From XN24 sp047921395 (lineage in GTDB: Bacteria; Pseudomonadota; Gammaproteobacteria; Steroidobacterales; XN24): a DNA stretch of 64,000 bases. Shown piece after piece: positions 31,592 through 40,309 of this stretch; within the stretch, counting starts at the first letter, position 1, and each line of letters starts with the position of its first letter. Both the position numbers and the translations under genes were made by a program. The notes under the pieces were generated by a model. It was given only the letters and a program-made list of their open reading frames with translations, ran no database searches and was not told where the DNA came from. The DNA is taken from NCBI GenBank assembly GCA_047921395.1, contig JBLRWH010000003.1, positions 1-64,000 of the forward strand, written 5' to 3'.

Positions 31592-34500
31592 TTAGAACCT
31601 CACGACGACATTCGCGAACATGAAACGACCCAGCTGGTCATAGCCGCCCGGCGCATTGGCGTTGAGCGCCAGCGTCGAACCGACCATCGGGGGTTCCTTG
31701 TCGAAAATGTTGTTGACGCCCACAGTCAGGTTGACCTGCTCCATGATGTCGAAGGAACCGGACAGATCGAAGTAGCTGTACGACGGCAGCGCGCCGCCCT
31801 TGCCCACCAGGATCTGGTCGGTCGTCCCCGGAGTACCGTTCTGGTTCTTGTAGTCCATCGAATCGATGTAGCGCCACCGCAGGGAGGCCGTGTACCAGTC
31901 ACGCGAGAAGCTGGTACGCGCCGTGTGACGCCAATCCGGAGTCTGGCAGGCGATGTTGATGACGCCGGCGCAGTCGTAGGTCGCGTCCGGGTTGACGCCC
32001 GGCAACGGTTCCACTTCCTGCTCCAGGGCATAAGCGCCCACCAGCGACGAGCTCAACGTACCGCCGAACAGGTCCATCCGATACTGCACGACCAGGTCGA
32101 GGCCGCTCCAGTTCAGGTTGCCGAAGTTGGCGTTCAGGTTCTCCACGAACCCCGAGGTCTCGAGGCTGGAGCCAATCCAGAGGTCGCCATTCGCGCTACG
32201 GTTGACCTTTTCGCACAGGAACGGGTCGCCCGTCAGGCCGCAGAAACGCAGTATCGTGTTGGCGCCGATCGAGCCGATGCGGTCCGAGATCTCGATCTGG
32301 AAGTAATCCACGCTGACCTGCAGGCCGTCGATCGGGGTCGCCACGAAGCCGAACGTGATGGTATCGGCTTCTTCCGGGTCCAGGTCCGGGTTACCACCGG
32401 AGAACTGGTTGTACTGCGATGCCGGGCTTGTGGAGATGCTGCCGTAGTCATTCGCGCTCACGCCGGTGTTGGCGCACTGCGCGGCGGTAAACTCCGGGGT
32501 GTCACCCGCGCACGGATCCGACCCGCTCCAGAGGGAGAGCTGCTGCTGGGCGAACAGTTCGCCGACGTTCGGCGCCCGGATGGCGCGGTTGAAACCACCG
32601 CGGAACCGGACGTAGTCCGTCACCTGCGCGGAGAAGCCGATCTTGTAGGAGTCGACGCCGCCGGAGGTGCTGTAGTCCGAATAGCGGTAGCCGAGGTCCG
32701 CAGAAAGGTTCTGCAGGATATCGCCGCCCGAATACAGCGGGACGCCCAGCTCGAAGTAGCCTTCCGTCACGTCAAACGAGCCGTCGATCGGCGGGCGCGG
32801 GCCGCCCAGGCCGGCAAAGTCGCCGGTCGCCATGAGTTCGCTCGAGGTGATCTGGAACTCGTCCTTGCCGTAGTTGAAACCCGCCACCAGCGAGACCGGG
32901 TCGCTTGCCGTGGGGAACGTGAACGGCGTGGTGCCCGTGACGTAACCGTTGAACGAAGTGTACGAGGTCGCGCCCTTGCGGATGCCGACGCCCTGCAGGG
33001 CCGCGGCGGCCTCGGCCGTCACCGACTGGTATTCCCACACGTTGTAGGGGATACACCCGTTGAAGGACCCTTCCGGGCATCCCAGCAGCGCGTCGCCGAT
33101 GCGCGAAGTCACGAAGTCATTGACGTTGGCTTCAGCCGAACTGTTGCGGGAATACAGGTAGGCAACGTTGTAGTCCCAGCTCTGGTTGATCGCGCCTTCC
33201 ACGCCCGTCACGATGCGGAACGTGTTGCTCTCGATCTCCGAGATACGCGGGCCGCCTTCGACGTTGCGCTTGCCGACGTAAAGGAAGAGCGGCTGGGTCG
33301 GGTCGACCGAGACGTCGACCAGCGGACGCTCGCTAACGGGAATGGGGTCGCCATTCTCGTCCACCGAGGCGCCATAGCGGATCTGCGTGTTCAGGTCGGC
33401 GCACGCGCTGCCGAGCAGCGAGTCGGTGCAGTCGAGCTCGAGCTCGTTCACGAAGAACGTGCCGCTCTCGGCGATCTGCACGGACGTGTTGGTGTTGGCG
33501 AACATCGTCTCGAGGTACGGGCGGAAGTGCTCATTGACTTCATACTTCACCGACGACCCGAACGTATAGCGCTCATCCGGGCGCTGGTAATGATTGATCG
33601 GGGCGTAGTTGTACGGAGGAGGTGAGCCAACGGCCCAGCCGCCATCCGGGAGCACTCGGGCACCGCCGAACAGCGTCTGCTGGACCGGGTTGCCGTTACC
33701 GTCGAGGAAGATGGTGCCATCCGGGTTCAACCTCGGCAGCGGATTGCCCTCGGCATCGAGCAGCGACCGGTCGATCAGGAAGTTCGGCTCGACCGAGGTG
33801 CCGGAGCCACCGCAGGCGGTACCGGCCGCGTTCAGCGCGCAGGACGAGTAATCACGCGCGCCCTGGCGCAGCTCGCGGTTCTTGCGCCACGTGGCGTAGG
33901 CCATCGCGTGGCCCTTACCGTCGGCGAAGGCCGAACCCATCGCTACGTCGACGTTGTACGCACGACCGTCCGGACCGCGATTGCCGTCGGGGAAACTGAA
34001 GTTTCGGGCTTCCATCAGCGGACGCAGGCGCGAGTTGTCGTTGTCGTGCTGGTAGCCCGACGCGCCGAAGCCGACGCTGACGCCCTCGAAATCGGTATCG
34101 AGGATGAAGTTCACGACACCGGCCATGGCGTCCGAACCGTACACGGCCGAGGCGCCGCCGGTCAGGACCTCGACGCGCTTCACGAGCGCGGCAGGGATCT
34201 GGTTCAGGTCACGTGATTGGCCACGAATACCGCCCGGCGGGAGGCGCTGGCCGTTGACCAGGACCAGGGTGCGCTGGGAGCCGAGGCCACGCAGGTCGGC
34301 GGTCGCAAAACCGGTCGTCGGGTTGACCGTGAAGGAGTCGAACGCCGGCGCGAGCTGCGGGAAGGTGTTCAGCAGGTCCTCGACGCGGGTCGTGCCGGAG
34401 AACTTGAACTCGTCCTGGCTGACAGTGGCCACCGGGCTGGTGGCGATCAGGTTGGCGTCACGGATACGGGTACCGGTGACGACGATTTCTTCAAGAGGTT

Positions 34501-34597
34501 CCTGTGCGGCGAGAGCGCCGCCGTAAAGACCCGCGCTTGCGGCGCCGGCGGTCATGAGAGCGACGCGTACTGCGTGCGCTATTTTGCGGTTTGCCAT
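31592..34597 (-). CDS. TonB-dependent outer-membrane receptor
   Basis: 1001 aa from the ATG at 34597, which follows an excellent AGGAGGAG; the open frame further upstream is non-coding leader. A signal peptide (about 1-31, ending AAQ) is followed by a TonB-box-like EEIVVTGTRI, the plug domain (RVEDLLNTFPQLAP, LRGLGSQRTLVLVNGQRLPPGG, VKRVEVLTGGASAVYGSDAMAGVVNFIL) and a 22-strand barrel ending in FANVVVRF with a terminal Phe. The type is common in marine and soil gammaproteobacteria and often takes up oligosaccharides, peptides or siderophores; the ligand is not readable here. The energising TonB-ExbBD operon lies just upstream on the same strand. The gene has its own promoter, leader and terminator. 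Confidence 0.93.
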   Translation of the reverse strand: MANRKIAHAVRVALMTAGAASAGLYGGALAAQEPLEEIVVTGTRIRDANLIATSPVATVSQDEFKFSGTTRVEDLLNTFPQLAPAFDSFTVNPTTGFATADLRGLGSQRTLVLVNGQRLPPGGIRGQSRDLNQIPAALVKRVEVLTGGASAVYGSDAMAGVVNFILDTDFEGVSVGFGASGYQHDNDNSRLRPLMEARNFSFPDGNRGPDGRAYNVDVAMGSAFADGKGHAMAYATWRKNRELRQGARDYSSCALNAAGTACGGSGTSVEPNFLIDRSLLDAEGNPLPRLNPDGTIFLDGNGNPVQQTLFGGARVLPDGGWAVGSPPPYNYAPINHYQRPDERYTFGSSVKYEVNEHFRPYLETMFANTNTSVQIAESGTFFVNELELDCTDSLLGSACADLNTQIRYGASVDENGDPIPVSERPLVDVSVDPTQPLFLYVGKRNVEGGPRISEIESNTFRIVTGVEGAINQSWDYNVAYLYSRNSSAEANVNDFVTSRIGDALLGCPEGSFNGCIPYNVWEYQSVTAEAAAALQGVGIRKGATSYTSFNGYVTGTTPFTFPTASDPVSLVAGFNYGKDEFQITSSELMATGDFAGLGGPRPPIDGSFDVTEGYFELGVPLYSGGDILQNLSADLGYRYSDYSTSGGVDSYKIGFSAQVTDYVRFRGGFNRAIRAPNVGELFAQQQLSLWSGSDPCAGDTPEFTAAQCANTGVSANDYGSISTSPASQYNQFSGGNPDLDPEEADTITFGFVATPIDGLQVSVDYFQIEISDRIGSIGANTILRFCGLTGDPFLCEKVNRSANGDLWIGSSLETSGFVENLNANFGNLNWSGLDLVVQYRMDLFGGTLSSSLVGAYALEQEVEPLPGVNPDATYDCAGVINIACQTPDWRHTARTSFSRDWYTASLRWRYIDSMDYKNQNGTPGTTDQILVGKGGALPSYSYFDLSGSFDIMEQVNLTVGVNNIFDKEPPMVGSTLALNANAPGGYDQLGRFMFANVVVRF

Positions 34598-34723
34598 GTC
34601 TCCTCCTCGGAGCGATGTTTGAGATCCCTGCACGGCGAGAAGGCAGTCCTCGCCGTTTACCCCTGGGTTGTTCCCCCCGATCAATGCACGGGCCTGACCC
34701 GTCCCGGACCGAAGTGTGCCCCG

Positions 34724-34753
34724 AGTATAGAGAGCCTGCTGACGAAAATGCAA
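34724..34753 (-). promoter_or_regulatory. Sigma-70-type promoter of the TonB-dependent receptor
   Basis: On the minus strand, TTGCAT (34753-34748) and TATACT (34729-34724) are separated by 18 bp. Transcription would start near 34717 and give a leader of about 120 nt. The leader contains a hairpin CGGCGAG...CTCGCCG some 30 bases before the Shine-Dalgarno. Confidence 0.7.
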
Positions 34754-34847
34754 CACCATGAGCGGTCGGGCTGTGACAGATTAGCCCACAACATTTCCTG
34801 CTATAGCCGGCGCTTAGCGGTCATTTGCGAGGTATCGGGCGAATCAC

Positions 34848-34887
34848 GTTGCGGATACGCAACAACTTCTCGTGGCGTATTTGCAAC
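34848..34887. promoter_or_regulatory. Nested inverted repeats upstream of the receptor promoter (candidate operator)
   Basis: GTTGCG-GATA-CGCAAC (34848-34863) is a perfect 16-bp palindrome. In addition GTTGCGGATACGC (34848-34860) and GCGTATTTGCAAC (34875-34887) are inverted 13-mers with two mismatches across a 14-bp spacer. The site lies about 130-170 bp upstream of the predicted receptor start site, a usual distance for an activator or a looping repressor. Confidence 0.5.
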
Positions 34888-34983
34888 AGTCACGGACGGC
34901 CTGCGCCGGCCGCGCGGGACGCCACCCCGGGTGTGGGGCGCGCCCGCGGCGGGCTAAGTGTCTGGAATAACAAAGAAACTGCG

Positions 34984-35015
34984 GAAAACCGAAACACCGC
35001 CCGGGAACCGGGCGG
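34984..35015 (-). terminator. Probable terminator of the TonB operon
   Basis: CCGCCCGG pairs with CCGGGCGG around a three-base loop (34997-35015). On the minus strand it is followed by TGTTTCGGTTTT. It is 68 bp beyond the stop codon of the TPR gene, the last gene of the operon, and precedes the separate receptor promoter. Confidence 0.7.
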
Positions 35016-35082
35016 CGGGCGTCAGCAGATTGCTTTTTGGAACGTGCGTGCCCCGGCCGCAGGCCAGGGATCGAGCGGCTGT

Positions 35083-36420
35083 TCAGCCGCGCGAGTCTTG
35101 CAGCCTCGCGAGCTGCTGCTCGATATCGCGCTTCCTCGCGACCTCGCGATCGATGAAGTTGATCCAGCGGTCCGCGCTGGACCGGGTGCTGCTGTCGGAG
35201 CGGGCTGCACGGAACGCTTCACGCGCCTGGTCAAAGCGCTGCAGCTCCAGCAGGCAGGTACCCAGCACGATGTTGGCGTGCCCGGGGCGCCGCAGGCCGC
35301 CGCGGCCGAGGGCCGTCCGGGCGGCCTCAACACATTCGTTGTACTGGTAGAGGTTCAGGTGGGACTGCGCCAGCTGCAGGTAAAGCTGGCCGTCATTGGA
35401 ACGCCGGGCCGCCTCGCGCAGCGGCGGAATCGAGCGACGGTCGTCCTGGGCCTGCATCCAGGCCTGGGCGAGCAGGCGGTAGTTCCGCTCGTTGCGCTCG
35501 ATGAGGCCGTCTTCCATGCCCTTCTCGAGCATCCGGGCGCCCTTGTAGGCGCCGCCGCGCTGCATGTAGAGCTGCGCCAGTTGGAGCACCTCGTTCTCGC
35601 GGCTCATCCACCCGGCCTCGTAGATGACCTCGAGCGCCGCGACCTGCTTGCGCTCCTCGTTGAGCTCACCGTAGATGGTTGACAGGTGGATCCAGTATTC
35701 CTTTTTCGGCCAGCGCGCCACCAGCAGCTCGAGTATGCTGCGCAACCGCCGCGTGTCGCCCAGCTCGTGCAGCCCGGCGCGGAGCAGCCCGTACCAGTCC
35801 TCGCGGGCATACTTGCCGTCGCGCTCCGCGATCTGGATGGCGCGATCCATCATCTCGACGGTCTTGCGGTACTCCTTCAGCTGGTAATGGGCCACCGCCA
35901 GCAGGTAGAAGGGATCGCCGCTCGGGTTCTCGGCCGTCTTCAGCCATTCGTTGCCGTACTCGAGCACCTTGCGGTACTGCTCGGCCGCCATGGCCAGCTG
36001 CACCAGCGCCCAGATCGTGTCGGTCCTGAAGCCCTCTGGCAGGTCGGGCAGCGCGACGGCCTGCTCGAACAGGCGCACCGCCGCGGCGAGATTGTCCCGC
36101 TGGTACTCGACCAGGCCGCTGAAATACAGGATCTGGCCGCGCTCGTAGCTGTTGAGGTCCTGGATCCCGCGTACCTGGTCGAGCTCGCGCTTCGCGCCGG
36201 CGTAATCCTCCTTCTCCATCAGCTCCTGCGCCTTGGCCAGGGACTGGAACACGCGTTCCCGCAGCGCCTGCACCTGCCGTGCCTTCTCCTGCGCCTGCGC
36301 GGTGCCGGCCGGCACCGTCACGAGCACGGCCCCGGCAAAGAGCATGGCCAGGGCGGACGCGACGGCCAGCGCCGAGGACGCATTCCTGGGACGGGAGCTG
36401 TTCGGGATTCTGAGTCTCAC
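35083..36420 (-). CDS. Periplasmic TPR protein of the TonB2-type operon
   Basis: 445 aa. A long N-terminal signal (about 1-44: basic start, core ALAMLFAGAVLVTVPAGTAQAQ) is followed by helical repeats with TPR character throughout (YERGQILYFSGLVEYQRDNLAAAVRLFEQA, FYLLAVAHYQLKEYRKTVEMMDRA, QLYLQLAQSHLNLYQYNECV). It is the last gene of a run in which DUF3450, TolQ-like, ExbB, ExbD and TonB genes precede it, with a 6-bp gap after tonB. TPR proteins at this position accompany TonB2-type systems in Vibrio and other gammaproteobacteria, where they may stabilise the complex or link it to partners. The exact role is not known. Confidence 0.85.
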   Translation of the reverse strand: MRLRIPNSSRPRNASSALAVASALAMLFAGAVLVTVPAGTAQAQEKARQVQALRERVFQSLAKAQELMEKEDYAGAKRELDQVRGIQDLNSYERGQILYFSGLVEYQRDNLAAAVRLFEQAVALPDLPEGFRTDTIWALVQLAMAAEQYRKVLEYGNEWLKTAENPSGDPFYLLAVAHYQLKEYRKTVEMMDRAIQIAERDGKYAREDWYGLLRAGLHELGDTRRLRSILELLVARWPKKEYWIHLSTIYGELNEERKQVAALEVIYEAGWMSRENEVLQLAQLYMQRGGAYKGARMLEKGMEDGLIERNERNYRLLAQAWMQAQDDRRSIPPLREAARRSNDGQLYLQLAQSHLNLYQYNECVEAARTALGRGGLRRPGHANIVLGTCLLELQRFDQAREAFRAARSDSSTRSSADRWINFIDREVARKRDIEQQLARLQDSRG

Positions 36421-36426
36421 CGGCTG

Positions 36427-37026
36427 TCAGTCCTCGAGCTCGAAGGTGATACGGAACCTGACCCCGGGAACCTCCACGGGTTCGCCGTCGATCACCCTGG
36501 GCCGATAGCGAAAGCGCATCACGGCGTCCATCGCCGCGCGCTCGAATATGGCGCTGGAGGACTCGATCACCACCGGGTCGCGCACGGTCCCCTGCCGGGT
36601 CACGACGAACTCGAGCGTGACGTAACCCTGGAGGCCGCGCTCCGCGGCGCGGCGCGGGTACTGCGGCGCGACCTGCACGATCGGCATGTACTCACCGTCG
36701 CTGAAGAAGCCGTCCCGGCCCAGGCTGACGTTGTGGTCGACGCGCGGCGCGCTCACGCCGATGGCGGCGCCGCCGACGGCATCGAGGTTGTCCAGCTGTC
36801 GGTCCGGCTGCATCGGCGGCGGCGCCTGCGGCTCCGGCGGACGTTCTACGCGGTCATCCTTGAGCTGGGTCCGCTCGTCGCGCTGCACGCGCACGAAATC
36901 AACGAAACGGAAGGAGCGTTCCTCGGAGAACGCGGTCACGCCGGTGGCGATCAGGTAATGCATCACCCACAGCAGCGAGACCGTGATCAGGGCCCCCAGG
37001 AAGGCGGAAAAGCTTACGCGGACCAA
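36427..37026 (-). CDS. tonB: TonB2-type energy-transducing protein
   Basis: 199 aa with a proposed TTG start at 37026, because GGAGGGG lies seven bases upstream; a TTG at 37044 would have no site. One N-terminal membrane helix (about 5-28) is followed by a short Pro-rich linker (RPPEPQAPPPM, about 65-75), much shorter than in TonB1 proteins, and the C-terminal domain with QYPRRAAERGLQGYVTLEFVV and FRYRPRVIDGEPVEVPGVRFRITFELED. It couples the proton-motive force at ExbB-ExbD to outer-membrane receptors, probably including the one encoded downstream. The short periplasmic span is typical of TonB2 forms, which need accessory TtpC-like proteins. Confidence 0.9.
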   Translation of the reverse strand: MVRVSFSAFLGALITVSLLWVMHYLIATGVTAFSEERSFRFVDFVRVQRDERTQLKDDRVERPPEPQAPPPMQPDRQLDNLDAVGGAAIGVSAPRVDHNVSLGRDGFFSDGEYMPIVQVAPQYPRRAAERGLQGYVTLEFVVTRQGTVRDPVVIESSSAIFERAAMDAVMRFRYRPRVIDGEPVEVPGVRFRITFELED

Positions 37027-37102
37027 GAGTTGTCCCCTCCGCAACCGCGACCCGCCGCGCGCCCCGGCAAGTCAAGTGCCGCGAGCGCGCAGGAACCCAG
37101 CA

Positions 37103-37513
37103 TCACTGGTCCTGGGCCGCGATCGAAACATTGTAGACGCCGGCCTGGCGGGCGGCATCCATCACCGTCACCAGGGTCTCGGTCACCGACTTCTTGTCGG
37201 CCTGGATCACCACCGAGCCCTCCGGGTTCTCGGCCCGCAGCCGCTCGATGTTGGCGCGCAGGGCGCGCGGATCCACCATTCGCTGGTCGATCCAGATCTC
37301 GTTGTTCTCCGAGATCGCGATCAGGATGTTGGCCCGCTCCTGGCGCACGGCCGTCTCGGCATCCGGCCGATTCACGTCGATCCCGGCCTCCTTGACGAAC
37401 GAGGCGGTGACGATAAAGAAGATGAGCATGATGAACACCACGTCCAGCATGGGCGTGATATTGATCTCGCTCTCTTCTTCTTCGTTGGCTGTCGATTCAA
37501 ACATCGAACGCAT
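37103..37513 (-). CDS. exbD: Biopolymer transport protein ExbD
   Basis: 136 aa. The cytoplasmic N-terminus is acidic (NEEEESEINITPM), and the single helix TPMLDVVFIMLIFFIVTASF holds the essential membrane Asp (about 24) that carries protons. The periplasmic part (about 45-136) is a typical ExbD/TolR fold with NNEIWIDQRMVDPRALRANIERL and VVIQADKKSVTETLVTVMDAAR. It pairs with ExbB to form the Ton motor. The gene is 10 bp after exbB, and a second ATG three codons in (MFES) is equally possible as the start. Confidence 0.94.
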   Translation of the reverse strand: MRSMFESTANEEEESEINITPMLDVVFIMLIFFIVTASFVKEAGIDVNRPDAETAVRQERANILIAISENNEIWIDQRMVDPRALRANIERLRAENPEGSVVIQADKKSVTETLVTVMDAARQAGVYNVSIAAQDQ

Positions 37514-37523
37514 GATTTTTGCC

Positions 37524-38051
37524 TCAGTGATCCGTGACCAGGTGGTCCTCGACCAGGTGGACCCTGCGATTCGCCCAACTCGTCAGGATCGATGCGAACA
37601 GCACGCCGGAAAGCGCGCCCACCATGCCCGCCATCGTGGGCACGGTGGCCTTGGAAACGCCTGACGCCATCGCCCGGGCGTTGCCGGTGCCGGTAACGGC
37701 CATGACGTCGAAGACCTCGATCATCCCGGTGACCGTCCCGAGCAGGCCGAGCAGCGGGCACAGGGCGACGAGCGTCTTGATCATCGGCAGCCCCGCGTTG
37801 GCGGCCATCTTCAGGTCTGAGATCAACAGCTCCCGGATCCGGAAGGCCTCCCAGGAGCGGCGTTCAGGCCGCGCTTCCCAGGTGTCCAGCGCCTGCTGGG
37901 CGAGCTTGTCCATCCTGGTGCGGAAGAACAGGAAGCGTTCGATGATCAGCACCCACATGAAAAAGATCGTCCATGCAATTACGACCAGGACGTCCCCGCC
38001 CAGTTCCAGGAAGTCGCGAATCGCCTCGAAGATGTCGATTGCGTACTGCAT
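37524..38051 (-). CDS. exbB: ExbB-type MotA/TolQ proton channel protein
   Basis: 175 aa, the short form found in TonB2 systems. The first membrane helix is at about 20-40 (VLVVIAWTIFFMWVLIIERFLFF). The conserved pair of C-terminal helices spans about 90-160 with KTLVALCPLLGLLGTVTGMIEVFDVM and the Thr/Gly-rich MAGMVGALSGVLFASILTSW. It builds the pentameric channel around ExbD. The gene is immediately downstream (3-bp gap) of the larger TolQ-like gene and upstream of exbD. Confidence 0.92.
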   Translation of the reverse strand: MQYAIDIFEAIRDFLELGGDVLVVIAWTIFFMWVLIIERFLFFRTRMDKLAQQALDTWEARPERRSWEAFRIRELLISDLKMAANAGLPMIKTLVALCPLLGLLGTVTGMIEVFDVMAVTGTGNARAMASGVSKATVPTMAGMVGALSGVLFASILTSWANRRVHLVEDHLVTDH

Positions 38052-38054
38052 GGG

Positions 38055-39470
38055 TTAGCTGTGGCGTGCCGTCCCGGCCAGCATGGCGTTCTCGGACTCC
38101 GAATGCTGGGCGACAATCCCGGCGCTCTGCTCCTGCAGGATGTTGATGATCCGCCGGCTGCGGCCGCTGACCAGCGTGTGCAGCAGGACGATCGGGATGG
38201 CGACCACCAGGCCGAGCACCGTCGTGACCAGCGCCTGCGAGATACCGCCCGCCATGAGCGTCGGATCGCCGGTGCCGAACAGCGTGATCGCCTGGAAGGT
38301 CTGGATCATGCCCGTCACGGTGCCGAGCAGCCCCATCAGCGGGGCAACGACGGAAATGATCTTGAGGAACAGCAAGAAGCGTTGCAGCTTCGGCGTTTCC
38401 TTCATGATCGCCTCGCTGAGCTTCAATTCGAGCGTCTCGACGTCCGTCTGCTTGTTGTCCGTGTAGACCTTGAGCACCCGGCCGAGCGGGTTGTTGGTCT
38501 TCGGCTCGGCGCTCTTCAGCTGCACCGAGACCTTCCGGCTCAGGATGGTCAGCGTGATCAGGCGCTCCATGGCCAGCAGCAGGCCGAGGATGCCGAGCGC
38601 GATGATCAGGTAGCCGATTTCGGCACCCTGGGCGATGCGCTCGCGCAGGTTCGGCTGCTGGATGAGCAGCGCGAGGATCTGGCCGCGGGTCACGTCGACG
38701 CCGAACGCCACGAAGCCGTCCTGCGCGTTGACGATGTCCGAAGTGCTGTTGATGAAGCGGCGCTGGTCGGGCTGGCGCACGAGTTCCGCCAACGCGCCGG
38801 TGGCCGGCTCGTAGGCCAGGTACTTGCCGTCCGACACGACGTTGAACGCGCCGACGCGGACGACGTCCCGCATGCTGCGGTTGCCGTCGACCCCGACGAC
38901 CTCCATCGGCATGCGCACGACCTTGCCGAGCTCCGTCGCTTCGCGCTGCAGCTCGAACCACAGGTGCTCCAGCTCCTCCACGCTCGCGATGCGGGCGCTC
39001 TGGCCCATGCGCTCGGCGAGGTCCAGCAGGAACTCGCGGCGACCCTCGAACTGCAGGCTGGTGAGAGAGGTCTCGAACTGGCTGGCGGCATCGCCGGCGA
39101 CCAGCTGCACGACGCCGAACAGCTCGCGCAGCTCGCCGAGCTGGTCGTTGAGCTGCTGGTTGAGCGTGCCGATCTCGATCTCGTTGGCCTCGAACGCCGC
39201 TTCCAGCTGCTCGCTGGTGCGCTCCATGGCCTGCTGGCGCTGGCGCGCTTCGCGGAGCAGGCGCTCCTGCTCGGCCTTCTGCGCCTCGAATTCGCGTTCC
39301 CGCTTGCGGAGTTCCTCGGAATCCCGGGCGCGGCCCTGCTCCACGAGGCGCAGCAGCTCGGCGAGCGAGCGCGCCTGCTCCGCCGCCGGGGCCTGCGCCA
39401 CGGCCGGCTGGAGGGGCGACAGCAGGACCACGGCCGCCGCCACGGCGGTCAGGATGAACTTGGCTTTCAT
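38055..39470 (-). CDS. TtpC-like periplasmic/membrane protein with MotA/TolQ/ExbB domain
   Basis: 471 aa. Unlike ExbB it has a cleavable signal peptide (about 1-25, ending AVAQA), then a long charged coiled coil (about 30-125: LRKREREFEAQKAEQERLL) and a periplasmic domain (about 130-270). The C-terminal TolQ-like helices start with a helix at about 280-305 (EIGYLIIALGILGLLLAMERL) and continue with LKIISVVAPLMGLLGTVTGMIQTFQ and VLGLVVAIPIVLLHTLV. This is the architecture of Vibrio TtpC, which is required for TonB2-dependent iron uptake. The stop-start junction with the DUF3450 gene is back to back. Confidence 0.88.
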   Translation of the reverse strand: MKAKFILTAVAAAVVLLSPLQPAVAQAPAAEQARSLAELLRLVEQGRARDSEELRKREREFEAQKAEQERLLREARQRQQAMERTSEQLEAAFEANEIEIGTLNQQLNDQLGELRELFGVVQLVAGDAASQFETSLTSLQFEGRREFLLDLAERMGQSARIASVEELEHLWFELQREATELGKVVRMPMEVVGVDGNRSMRDVVRVGAFNVVSDGKYLAYEPATGALAELVRQPDQRRFINSTSDIVNAQDGFVAFGVDVTRGQILALLIQQPNLRERIAQGAEIGYLIIALGILGLLLAMERLITLTILSRKVSVQLKSAEPKTNNPLGRVLKVYTDNKQTDVETLELKLSEAIMKETPKLQRFLLFLKIISVVAPLMGLLGTVTGMIQTFQAITLFGTGDPTLMAGGISQALVTTVLGLVVAIPIVLLHTLVSGRSRRIINILQEQSAGIVAQHSESENAMLAGTARHS

Positions 39471-40244
39471 TTACAGGTCCTCCGGAGCCGGAACGGGCAG
39501 CAACAGCAGTTCGGGCGCGATCTGGCGCCGCGCGACGCGCAGTCCCTGCCGGATGCGGTTCCGATATTCGCCGCCGAGGGCGACCCACTGGCCGTTGCCC
39601 TGGTCCCAGACGCCCTGGTTCTGCCCGTCGGTGGTCTGGTAGACGAGCGTCACCCGGCCGATGCGGAGGAAGTCGACCTCGCGCACGAGGCCGTCGATCT
39701 CGAGGGAGCCCTTGTAATTCTCAATGGTGCGGCCGTACTCGTTCTCGATCTGGTAGGCCTCCATCACGCGCCGGAATTTCTCCGCCACGCTGACGTCCTG
39801 GCGCTCGAGCAGCGACTGCAGGTTCGACACCCGGTTCTTGCGCTCCTCCTCGAGGAACGGCACGTCGAGGGCCACGAACTGCTCCAGGCCTGCAATCATG
39901 CGGTCCATCAGGGGCACGATCTGCCGCTTGATCACGGTCACCTGGTCGATCGACGCGCGGACCTGCGTTTTCTGCTCCGCCTGGCGGGCGACCTGGCGCT
40001 CGAGCAAGGTGTTGTAGACCCCGAGGCCCTCGATCTCGCGCAGGATCTGGCGGTACTGGTCGCCAAGGCTGCGAGTCTGGTTGACAACGGTGTCAACGCG
40101 CTGTTGCGATTCCTGGGCCAGTCTGATGCGGCGCTCACCCTGGTCCAGCACCTGGTTGAGCTGCTGGGCGGACGCTACGCTGACAAGCAGGATGCCCACT
40201 GCACCGGCACAGAATGCGGTGAGTACGCTACGGGTGAATTTCAT
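39471..40244 (-). CDS. DUF3450 periplasmic coiled-coil protein of the TonB2-type operon
   Basis: 257 aa from the ATG at 40244, preceded by GAGGAG. A signal peptide (about 1-26, ending ASAQ) is followed by a long coiled coil (about 27-140: RQVARQAEQKTQVRASIDQV) and a C-terminal beta-rich part (IDGLVREVDFLRIGRVTLVYQTTDG, WVALGGEYRNRIRQGLRVAR). DUF3450 proteins are regularly the first gene of TonB2/TtpC operons; their role is not established. The operon order here is DUF3450, TtpC-like, ExbB, ExbD, TonB, TPR, with gaps of 0-76 bp. Confidence 0.85.
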   Translation of the reverse strand: MKFTRSVLTAFCAGAVGILLVSVASAQQLNQVLDQGERRIRLAQESQQRVDTVVNQTRSLGDQYRQILREIEGLGVYNTLLERQVARQAEQKTQVRASIDQVTVIKRQIVPLMDRMIAGLEQFVALDVPFLEEERKNRVSNLQSLLERQDVSVAEKFRRVMEAYQIENEYGRTIENYKGSLEIDGLVREVDFLRIGRVTLVYQTTDGQNQGVWDQGNGQWVALGGEYRNRIRQGLRVARRQIAPELLLLPVPAPEDL

Positions 40245-40279
40245 TGACTCTCCTCGGCCCGGATACACAGCGGACCCGA

Positions 40280-40309
40280 ATAATGCACCTGATGCAGGGT
40301 GTCGGACAA
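40280..40309 (-). promoter_or_regulatory. Possible promoter of the TonB operon
   Basis: On the minus strand, TTGTCC (40309-40304) and CATTAT (40285-40280) have an 18-bp spacer, 36 bp before the DUF3450 start codon. Both hexamers are imperfect. No Fur box (19-bp GATAATGAT-type) was recognised around it. Confidence 0.4.
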
